DNA from: Datisca glomerata
Lineage: Eukaryota; Streptophyta; Magnoliopsida; Cucurbitales; Datiscaceae
DNA length: 64,000 nucleotides
Assembly: GCA_003255025.1 (NCBI GenBank)
Contig: QANY01000280.1
Span: 564,941 to 628,940 of the forward strand
Direction of reading: 5' to 3'
Positions 56,260-64,000 of the stretch are shown one piece after another (the stretch's first letter is position 1; every line of letters begins with the position of its first letter). The translations under genes were made by a program, and so were the position numbers. Below the pieces are notes generated by a model. It saw nothing but the letters and a program-made list of their open reading frames with translations, was not told the DNA's origin and made no database searches.

Positions 56260-57490
56260 GAAGTTTGAGTTTTTCTAATCCATGATGAAGATTGGGTGAA
56301 AAATGGTAAAACATGGTCTTTTAGTGGAGAGAAGACCAAATTATTGGAGATATTTACTAACTGCACTTACCACGAGCTATTGAGTATATTGCATGAAGAA
56401 CTCTAAATAGACCCCTCAAACTATGATATGCCCATCAAATTTATTTATAGAAGTCATGTCCCCTGCCCTCCTACTGAAATTTTAAAAAATAGAGGTTTAC
56501 TGTTCTTTATTAAAGAGAATGGATCAGAATCACTTAGAAAACTACTATTTGTGAGTACCAAGCCTAAATTTTTTCCATCTCAAAGCTCGGTTCCTCAAAT
56601 CACAAGGTCACAACAATCTCGGGTTCCTAAAACTATAGGGTTTTATCAAAGTTAGGTTCCTGAAACCAAAATGTCACGACAACCTCTACATGAAAGCATT
56701 CCTCGCTTTGAGAGTTTTGATCATTTTGAAAGAAACTATCATGATGATGATATTTTTTGGTCATGACGACTATAATATTTTCGAGGATGTTGATGGAGAT
56801 TATGATGATGATTTTGATCAGCGGGCTTATGATGATGCAAACTGTGGAGATGGCCATGATGAAGCCATCAGTGGAGACATCCATACAACAATCCCAGACT
56901 TGAATATTGGTGGTGAACTCGAGACCACTTGTCTATTGCCATCACAACCTGATTTGAATAAACAACGTCCTGGGTCCAGCGAGCAACGGGCTGATTTGAA
57001 TCAGCTTGTAACAGAGACAATAAATATGGATGATTTGTATAGTGATAAAGCCGAGCTGCTTAAGGTTGCTCGTATAATGGCCATCTGAATAAATTTTGAG
57101 TTTCCGATCTTCAAGTCAAGCCAGTCAATATTGGTACTTGTATGTGTTGAGAAAACATGCCAATGGAGGTTACAGGCCATGAAATTGAAAAATTGTTCAT
57201 ACTTCAAAGTTACGAAATTCATCAATACACATACATGCACATTTGAAGTTTTGAGACATGAAAACCAGCATGCTACATATTCATTGATTGGTCATTCTAT
57301 ATGGTCTAAATACACGGGTGTCAATCGTATATATAGGCCAAAAGATATAATTGAAGATGTTCGGCTTGATTTCTGTGTCAACATAGGTTACTATAAGGCC
57401 TGGAGGGATAAGGAATATGTATTAGAATTAGTTCTAGGGTCTCCTGAAGATAACTATAGGATGCTCCCAGCATATTGTCACATGTTAGAA
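56260..57490 (+). pseudogene. MULE transposase, N-terminal and DNA-binding part
   Basis: Segments of MULE transposase are readable: HVPCPPTEILKNRGLLFFIK (56455-56515), an Asp-rich stretch (56760-56870), then CVEKTCQWRLQAMKLKNC and FKVTKFINTHTC. This Cys/His pattern is that of the zinc-binding FAR1/WRKY-GCM-like DNA-binding region. RLDFCVNIGYYKAWRDKEY and LGSPEDNYRMLPAY lead to the catalytic core. A stop at 57085-57087 and others break the frame. Confidence 0.85.
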
Positions 57491-57735
57491 TAAAAAAATT
57501 CAGGTACTTATTTTTTTATTTTGCCATCATATTGTCTACAAGAGTACTACACGATGGTTACACGGTCCTCGTGTAGTCATCGTATAGTCTACAAGATGAT
57601 TACACAGACCTCGTGTAGTCATTATGTAGTCAGCATGATGGTTACACGGACCTCGTGTAGTCATCTTGTCCACTATGTTTGTACTCTGCCAATTTTATTA
57701 CAACAATATTAAACATTTTAAAAGACAACAACACA
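57491..57735 (+). other. Intron-like gap with dyad repeats inside the MULE gene
   Basis: Transposase similarity pauses after YCHMLE at 57490 and resumes with HFKYFFMALG at about 57750. The gap contains three decayed ACACG-N-CTCGTGT repeats. Splice sites are not certain, so an insertion by repeat expansion is also possible. Confidence 0.55.
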
Positions 57736-58513
57736 CATAGAGACCGATGAGCAAGACCATTTTAAATATTTTTTCATGGCTCTTGGACCATCTGTTCGTG
57801 GATTTTTCAATTGTATATAGCATGTCGTTGCTGTTGATGCAACGACCTTAAAAGCCAAATACAAAGGGGTATTATTTGTTGCAACAGCAAAGGATGGGAA
57901 CAACCAAGTATATCCCATTACATTTGAAATTGCAAATTCAGAAAATAATGATCCATGGGAATGGTTCTTCCGTAAAATTCACGATATAATCGGTGATCCA
58001 GAAGACTTGGTATATATATTCGACAAGCATATAAGTATACTAAATGTTGTACAAGTTGTCTTTCCCAATGCGCTTCATGGAGCTTACATCTTCCATATGG
58101 GCCAAAATATCAAATAAATTTATAAAAAAGAAGATGTGGTCGCATTATTTTTTAAAGCAACAAAGGCATACCATCAATCAGAATTTGATCAGCTGATGAT
58201 TCATTTTACAGATGCATTTCCAGATATTTCACAATACGTGTCGGTGGGGGGAGTTGAGAGGTCGGCACGTTCCCGTTTTGATGGATGGCGATACAATATA
58301 ATGACTACAAACATCACAAAATGTTTGAATGGGGATTTGAAGGATGCTAGAAAGCTTCCCATTACATGCCTTATAAAACATATTCGTGACATGTTACAAC
58401 GGTGGTTCTACGAACGACGGACGGCTTCCTGTCAAATCACCTCGCAGATGACAGATTGGGTTGAGACTGAGCTTAATAAGACGCATTTTGCATCATATAC
58501 ACTATCATTATTA
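57736..58513 (+). pseudogene. MULE transposase catalytic domain
   Basis: VVAVDATTLKAKYKGVLFVA holds the first Asp of the DDE motif. NDPWEWFFRKIH, IFDKHISIL (second Asp) and FPNALHGAYIFHM follow in family order, then ALFFKATKAYHQSEFDQLM. The frame 58136-58531 covers the region after the core (FDGWRYNIMTTNITKCLNGD, LIKHIRDMLQRWFYERR). Stops lie after FNCI and NIK. Similarity ends at about 58505 at the junction with telomere-associated module A. Confidence 0.85.
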
Positions 58514-58623
58514 TACTGCATAGCATCTTAGTAGGATTAACCTTAGCCCTAAAGCATAATGATTGATGTTCTTGCGATTACAAATCTCAACCGTAATTAA
58601 CATATCTCTAAGCATAATTACAA

Positions 58624-59037
58624 GGGTTAATAATAGCATAGGACCCACCTGAATTTTGTCCCAAAATCAATTTACCCACCTAAACTATTTTTTCTTTTGA
58701 AACGGTACTCAAACTTTCTCCATCCATCACTTTACCCCCTGAACCAAAATTTCGGGTTTAACGCTGTTTAATTGATCATGTGTATTGGACATGATCAATG
58801 AAATACCAAAACTGTCCCTATTAAAAAATCACCCTCATCACTTTATAAGGTTGAAGAAAGGGGCAAATTGAAAGAACAGATAGGCATGTGCCGTGCATGT
58901 GACCATTAAACAATCATTTAACGGTCATGGGTGTAAAGTGATTGATACAGAAAGTTTAAATACTAATTTATAAGAAAAATAGTTTAGGGAGTAAGTTGAT
59001 TTTATGATAAAGTTCAAGGGGTCCTATGATATTAACC
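58624..59037. mobile_element. MITE (414 bp) inside the first module A
   Basis: Inverted ends GGGTTAATAATAGCATAGGACC and its decayed complement GGTCCTATGATATTAACC extend for ~110 bases (AAACTATTTTTCTT; ACTTTCTCCATC against GATACAGAAAGT). The flanks (TAATTACAA / TGATTTCAA) are near-identical 9-mers, and the intact module A copies show the unfilled site. Confidence 0.85.
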
Positions 59038-59121
59038 ATGATTTCAAATTATAGATTTATTTCATAAGTTTCAACCAAAAGGGTTTACAATGTGATCTAA
59101 TATGTCTATGATACATATATC

Positions 59122-59605
59122 CGAAATCCTAAACCTTAAACACAAAAATCCTTAACCCTAACCCCTAAAAACCCTAAATCCCTAAATCCCAAACCCTAAA
59201 AACTAAACACTAAACAATAAACCATAAAAACCATAAAAATCTAAACCCTAAAACTCTTAAGTCTAGTCCCTCAAAACCCTAAAACCCTAAAACTAAAAAA
59301 TCCTAAAACCCTAAACCCTAAAGCCTTAACCTAAAACCCTAAAACCTAAACCCTTAATCCTAAACCTTAAACCCTAAAATCATAAATCCTAAAAGCCTAA
59401 ACCCTAAGGCCTAAAACCTTAAACTTTAAATCCTAAACCATAAAACCCTTAACCCTAAAACCCTAAACATAAACCCAAAACCCTACAACCCTAAACCCCT
59501 AAACTCTAAACCCCTATACCCTAAACCTAAAGCCTAAAACCCTAAACCCTTACTCTAAAGTCCCTAAATACTAAAACTCTAAACCCTAAAATCCTAAACC
59601 CTAAG
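59122..59605 (+). repeat. Telomeric array 1, CCCTAAA type
   Basis: About 65 heptamer or near-heptamer units, many with one extra A or one substitution, all in the same orientation. Confidence 0.95.
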
Positions 59606-59727
59606 TTCAAAGAAGAAAGATCTATTCTGAGGGGGAGTTGTTTGATTTGTGTACACACTAGTGCACTTATCGTTAACGAGTAATAAATTAGTGAGTGAGT
59701 ATCGTTCTCCACGTGGACTAATGTAAA
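59606..59727. other. Spacer unique to the first repeat period
   Basis: GC-balanced ~120 bases (CTGAGGGGGAGTTG, CACACTAGTGCAC) with no counterpart before module B copy 2. Either inserted here or lost there. Confidence 0.6.
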
Positions 59728-59865
59728 TATGTAATATATTGAACCTAAGCAGACTTAACTTACAAATAGGGCGATAATAATAATGATGAATCAATATGGT
59801 TAAAATAACTTGAGATTAATATGACTAATAAAGTAGTATGAGATAATATTTGCAAAGTAGAACCC

Positions 59866-59965
59866 TAACATTTAAAACCCTAAAACCTAAAATCCTAAAC
59901 CCTATACCCTAAACTCTAAACCCTAAACCCTAAAAACTCTAAACCCTTAACCGTAAACCTTAATT
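59866..59965 (+). repeat. Telomeric array 2, CCCTAAA type
   Basis: Degenerate CCCTAAA units between module B copy 1 and module A copy 2. Confidence 0.95.
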
Positions 59966-60159
59966 AGCTTTGTTATACTGCCATAGCATCTTAATAGTAT
60001 TAACCTTAGCTCTAAAGCACAATGATAGTCATCCTTGCGATTATAAGTCTCAACCGTAATTAACTTATATCTAAGCATAATTTCAAAGTATGGATTGATT
60101 TCTTAAGTTCCAGCCAAAGGGGTTACAAGGTGATCTCATATGTCTATGCTACATGTACC

Positions 60160-60450
60160 CTAAACCCTAAATCCTAAACCCTAAAAGTAATTAAACCCTT
60201 TAACCCTAAACCCTAAACTATAAACCCTAAACACTAAACCCGAAAACCCTAAAAAATCTAAACCCTAAATATCTAAACCTTAAATCCCAAACCCTAAACC
60301 TTAATACTCTTAACCCTAAACCCTAAAAATCCTAAAACTCTAAAACCCCAAAACCCTAAACCTTACACCATGAACCCGAAAATCCAAAAACCCAAAACCC
60401 CAAACCCTAAAACCCTAAACCCCAAAATCCTAAACCATAAAACCCTAAAA
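60160..60450 (+). repeat. Telomeric array 3, CCCTAAA type
   Basis: Degenerate CCCTAAA units between module A copy 2 and module B copy 2. Confidence 0.95.
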
Positions 60451-60589
60451 CAATATGTAATATATTGAACTTAAGTAGATTTAACTTGCAAATAGGGCAG
60501 TAATAATAATGACGAATCATAATGGTTAAAATTAACTTGAGATTTAGATGACTAAAAAAGTAAAATGAGATAATATTTACAAAGTAGCA

Positions 60590-60670
60590 ACCCTAAACCC
60601 TAAACTCTTAACCCCTAAAACCCTAAAACCTAAAACCCAAAACTCTAAACCCTAAAAACTCTAAACCTTA
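60590..60670 (+). repeat. Telomeric array 4, CCCTAAA type
   Basis: Degenerate CCCTAAA units between module B copy 2 and module A copy 3; a short remnant also follows at 60866-60890. Confidence 0.95.
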
Positions 60671-60890
60671 ATCAACTTTGTTATACTTCCATAGCATCTT
60701 AGTAGGATTAACCTTAGCCCTAAAGCACAATGACTGTCGTACTTGGGATTACAAATTTCAACCGTAATTAACTTATGTCTAAGGATAAGTTCAATTCATA
60801 GATTGATTTTTTAAGTTCCAGGCATAGGGTTTACAAGGTTATCTCATAGGTCTATGCTACATATACCCTAAACCCTAAACTCTAAACCCT

Positions 60891-61309
60891 CATTATTAGG
60901 AAAAACTATTTTTCTTAATTAAATTTATCCCTATAATTATCTTTTAAAATTATTGAGTTTGACTTAGTCAATAAATAATTTATTGACTTGGTCAAATTTC
61001 GGTCAAACTCAATCAATTAATTCATCTTTAATTTTTATAAAATTAAAAGTTAATAATTAATTTTAAAATTACATTAATTTTAAAATTTATAAGATAATTG
61101 ATAGAGTTAGGGTTATCATCAAACTCTGTAGTGATAGAGTAAGTTAGTATTAGGGTTTCTAGGAAACTTTTCCAGAGATGACAACAGTTGCCACTAATGA
61201 TAGGACTCTCCCACCGCCGCCCATCACTACCGGCCAACCTCAGCCACCACCGGCCGTCGCCGTCAGACTTCCTTTTATAGAGTGATTCAAAAGATTTGGG
61301 AGCTTAATT
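60891..61309. other. Spacer between telomeric repeat and CACTA fragment
   Basis: The AT-rich first half contains TTGACTTAGTCAATAAATAATTT-like inverted words near 60960-61010. The second half (61170-61270) has a GC-rich Pro-codon-like stretch (CCACCGCCGCCC) without a recognisable protein. Confidence 0.45.
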
Positions 61310-61700
61310 ATAATATGTTTAGGCTTCCATTGTTTGGGTTGAGAATAGTAATGGGATCAAGGTTGATGAACTTGGATTTACATTAGTTGATCTTGTAAAA
61401 TTAGGTCGCAAAAACGATCCTTTCATTTTGGCTTCCCAAGCAAAACAAGTTTTTTATGTCGAATATCCCCAAGATCCAAGATGGTTAGTTCTTTTATCTT
61501 CCATTCGAAGAGAATATAAAAAAAGTATTGTTGGTGATGATTTAGGTGATGCATTGTTAGATTGTTATTTGTTTGTAAAAGAGATGCCTTCCGTTGAAAC
61601 ATTTGACGTAGATGGAAAAAATGAGGTTACTTATGTTCGACCAAACGATGAAAACACTGTGATTATTGAAAGTAGTACATGTAACTATATTTATACTAAG
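61310..61700 (+). pseudogene. CACTA (En/Spm) transposase-associated DUF4216 fragment
   Basis: VWVENSNGIKVDELGFTLV (61333-61390) is followed in the same frame by LVKLGRKNDPFILASQAKQV and FYVEYPQDPRWLVLLSS. These match DUF4216, the domain after the transposase in plant CACTA elements. An AG acceptor-like site precedes GCTTCC at about 61323. Similarity fades after REYKKS at 61525; the following acidic frame to 61700 could be the usual tail. No TNP2 transposase core or CACTA end was seen to the left inside this spacer. Confidence 0.75.
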
Positions 61701-61849
61701 TATGATATTGGTGTGTTTATGTTTTGTTTAACTTTGTATTGTTTTATTCTTTTACTCAGGGTTAAACTAACAATATATAATGCAACACATGTGTGGATAA
61801 AAGAAGCTGTAAATATTAAGTCACCAAACATGTATGTATGCTAACTTTC

Positions 61850-62501
61850 AATACTCTTTTACTTTACTTTATAATTTAGTAAACTGATGGGTTAAATTTT
61901 CTCTTTGTTTTTTTCGGGTTCAACAACTAAGAAGAACAATATTGGAGCAATTAGAACAACTAAAAAAATATTCAAAGTTCATTAGATTCATGGTTATTGT
62001 AATTAACCTTAGTATTTGTTCATTTGATTCAAAGTTCATTACATTCAAGTTTATTAGATTCAAGGTTTTTGTAATTAATCGACCGATGCCACTTTTCCGG
62101 TAAGCTCGCTGCCGGAGCTGATTTTTTCGAGAGCGTTGGCACTGCTGGAATACCGGCGGCTCCAGCGTTGGAAATCCTATTTCCGGTGCCGGCGCCAAAA
62201 TTCACGAGGTATTCCTTTTTTTTCCTCGTTCGTCTCGTGCATTATTCGTCTTCTCACGATCGGAATAATAATTTAATATTCAAAATAAAATTACAAAAAT
62301 TTCTACGCCCCAAAATGACGTGCCCAAGATCTAAGGAAAAATTAAGAACAAAGTCTAACCTAATAATCACCATACAATTAACGATCCATTATTTAACCAT
62401 ACATTTAAAAAAAAACTATCCATTCGTTCACATATATCAAAATATATTAATAACAATGCAAGAACACCCACACGGTATTTAATATATAAATATAAAATGA
62501 C
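61850..62501. other. Spacer with internal duplication
   Basis: Around 61975-62080, TTCATTAGATTCATGGTTATTGT and a close copy recur about 70 bases apart. 62090-62210 is GC-rich (GCTGCCGGAGCTG, GGTGCCGGCGCC) with coding-like composition on both strands but no recognised family. 62220-62501 should be the leader of the minus-strand copia element. Confidence 0.4.
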
Positions 62502-62517
62502 CGCTCTGACACCAATT
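62502..62517 (-). promoter_or_regulatory. Copia primer-binding site on the minus strand
   Basis: The minus strand reads ATTGGTGTCAGAGCGG directly after the LTR end (TTCAACA). This resembles the tRNA-Met primer site ATTGGTATCAGAGC seen at 21101. Confidence 0.75.
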
Positions 62518-63278
62518 GTTGAAAATGCAACGCACGCGTGGCGGAGGCGTGGTGACCTTTTTAAAAATTTCTTGTTAAAAACGCCTCATATTTTTTTTCA
62601 ATAAAATGAAAACAAATGCGACGCAACAGTTTCTAAAATAAAAACTTTTATTGAAAACTCTTTTTAATCAGGACCTATTATATATTTATATATTAAATCG
62701 AAGACAGACATGGATAGGAATCGGATGCCTCTTGTAGTCTATATCAACCGTCCTCAGAAATCAATGATCCTTCATTCCCACGAACAACGGACTCTGAGAT
62801 CGACACCAAGATCTTTCAAGCCAATCCTCAAACACATTAGGACGCGTATGGGCACGTAGAATATTCAAAGACAATTTTTTCTGACTCTAGATATACTCAA
62901 CACATGAGATCTAAAGATTTACTGAGAATGATTAATTTAGTGAGACAATACTCTAAAAGAATACGATGATTATTCTTTCAGAGTTTTTGTTTAACTTTTA
63001 ATCACAGAGAAAAATCACCCTAATAGCAATTGTGTTGTTCAATCTCATAATCAACAGATTTACTGATTCTCCCGTTGAGACCATTAGAATAATATCTATA
63101 TATCTTCTAGCTAATGACATATCAGATTTTTAGGGATGAACTAAAAATAATATTTAATCATAAAATTACCATTGCAATGGGACCCACTGCCACTGTGTAC
63201 AACTGCAGCGCTACATGGCCCTGCGGTTGTCGTAAGTCATCACAGTGCCTCACGACACTGTGCGACACAACACTACTG

Positions 63279-63357
63279 TAGTGCCGTGTGCCACTATTGT
63301 AGTGTCGTGTGGCACTAGAGTATTGCACCCTTACTCATGTAGTGTCATGTGACACTA
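63279..63357. repeat. Three TAGTG...CACTA dyad repeats in the LTR
   Basis: TAGTGCCGTGTGCCACTA (63279), TAGTGTCGTGTGGCACTA (63300) and TAGTGTCATGTGACACTA (63340). The third is a perfect 7-base dyad around ATGT; the others have one mismatch per arm. Confidence 0.85.
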
Positions 63358-63614
63358 CAATAGTCTATGTTAATCTCTAATTCTCAATTAGTGATTGACA
63401 TGAGGCAATTACTGCGAATTAAATATTTATTTTATTTAGACAAATATCTAGATATCAGTTTATTCAAAATTAACCTATCTGATTGTTCCTATCAACTAAC
63501 TTATATATTAGTTCACAAATAACATATTTAGTCGATTCAAATTATTATCTAATAATTTATAATTATCTAATTTTACGGTGCCTCACTTATCGATAATTAA
63601 AAAATTAATCGATA

Positions 63615-63620
<6 letters not shown>

Positions 63621-63652
<32 letters not shown>

Positions 63653-63656
63653 TTAT
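63621..63656. repeat. (TA)n microsatellite next to an unresolved base
   Basis: About 15 TA units followed by AAGTTATN. The N at 63657 shows an assembly or consensus ambiguity at this repeat. Confidence 0.95.
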
Positions 63657-64000
63657 NATAATTAATCAATCACACATAATTATCTCATAATTATGTACTT
63701 GTCCCAGAATAAAAATTTATTTTGCAAATCAGTCACTTTCTCATGTCCTGAAATATTCACACACTAGACTACGTAGTACAGAGGTGATTTGGGGACCATG
63801 ACCCTATAATCCTAAGCTTCAATAAACCAGACTATTAATTAAACTTTTTAATTAAATCATCCTATTTATAAATTTTATTATTACTCCCCTATAAATATAG
63901 AATTGCACTCTTAGCAATTAAAAAATGTATTTACAAACTATTCTCGTATAGTCCATTGATATAATCATTTCACGTAGTTCTGTCATCCAATTATTAGTTC

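Larger units (their letters stand above)
55160..58513 (+). mobile_element. Mutator-like element (MULE), 3' end missing
   Basis: Plus strand: an AT-rich left part, a leader full of dyad repeats (55777-56240), then a decayed transposase (56260-58513) that stops where the telomere-associated repeat begins. No right terminal inverted repeat was found, so the left limit is uncertain too. CACTA-like and MULE sequence lie side by side; nesting order is unresolved. Confidence 0.65.
58514..60890. repeat. Higher-order repeat of telomeric arrays and unique modules
   Basis: Module A (~190 bases, TATACTGCCATAGCATCTTA...) occurs at 58514, 59971 and 60678; module B (~145 bases, AATATGTAATATATTGAAC...) at 59728 and 60453. 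Degenerate CCCTAAA arrays lie between them. The period is about 707-722 bases. Module A copy 1 is split by a MITE, and module B copy 1 has an extra ~120 bases on its left (59606-59725). Confidence 0.9.
62518..64000 (-). repeat. Copia 5' LTR, minus strand, running out of the window
   Basis: Begins TGTTGAAAATGC at the primer site. At least 1.48 kb with no coding sequence; its outer end was not reached. It holds dyad repeats at 63279-63357, a (TA)n run at 63621-63652 and one undetermined base at 63657. Confidence 0.65.

Noticed and set aside
61428..61844. Host gene of 138 codons
   Set aside because: Its first part is the CACTA DUF4216 domain and the rest drifts into AT-rich sequence.
62168..62482. 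104-codon frame near the copia primer site
   Set aside because: Low-complexity, overlaps the minus-strand copia leader; no conserved features.
1..64000. tRNA or rRNA genes
   Set aside because: No cloverleaf-like segment with consensus A and B boxes, and no rRNA core sequence, was recognised on either strand by reading; a tRNAscan run would be decisive.
1..64000. Endogenous pararetrovirus
   Set aside because: All RT-bearing segments have LTRs, integrase or LINE endonuclease; no movement-protein or caulimovirid pattern was seen.

Overview
The window looks like nuclear DNA from the repeat-rich, probably heterochromatic part of a flowering-plant genome, most likely a eudicot. The evidence is the set of plant retroelement families (Tat/Ogre Ty3-gypsy, Ty1-copia primed by initiator tRNA-Met, plant L1-type LINEs, MULE and CACTA DNA transposons), Arabidopsis-type telomere heptamers (CCCTAAA), a segment resembling plant mitochondrial intergenic DNA, and very AT-rich spacers. 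I found no intact host gene. Almost every coding stretch is a decayed transposon open reading frame; the only host-derived coding sequence recognised is a captured exon. I cannot name the species.

Layout. (1) 1-4440: 3' part of a decayed Tat-like element (minus-strand spliced ORF remnants, GC-rich stretch, polypurine tract, LTR). (2) 4440-17510: a second Tat-lineage gypsy element on the plus strand (gag, protease, RT, RNase H, integrase, a 55-bp tandem repeat, then a minus-strand spliced coiled-coil ORF). Its RNase H domain is split by a ~4.2-kb insert (7715-11932) made of telomeric heptamers plus organelle-like DNA. (3) 17869-42388: a three-layer nest. A 5'-truncated minus-strand LINE with an 11-bp target-site duplication contains a plus-strand copia element. 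The copia's 3' LTR contains a ~14-kb minus-strand Ogre-like element with an extra ORF1. A later deletion joined the copia RT directly to the middle of the Ogre 3' LTR. (4) 43000-44434: a Pack-MULE with a perfect 9-bp target duplication, carrying the first exon of a plant ABHD17-like hydrolase gene; a MITE lies next to it. (5) 44800-52780: AT-rich spacer with a short LINE copy (15-bp duplication), a 19-nt hairpin and a GA-rich microsatellite. (6) 52789-55108: plus-strand LINE (endonuclease plus RT) cut off before its catalytic FxDD box. (7) 55122-58513: a MULE transposase pseudogene whose leader and intron-like gap are packed with short dyad-symmetric repeats. (8) 58514-60890: a higher-order repeat in which two unique modules alternate with degenerate CCCTAAA arrays; one module is interrupted by a MITE. 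(9) 61310-61700: CACTA DUF4216 fragment. (10) 62502-64000: primer-binding site and start of a minus-strand copia LTR that runs out of the window.

The parts do not act as a pathway. They record successive insertions, deletions and repair events, several of which can be ordered because junctions and duplications survive. Coordinates of degenerate elements are approximate unless an exact duplication or LTR end is stated.
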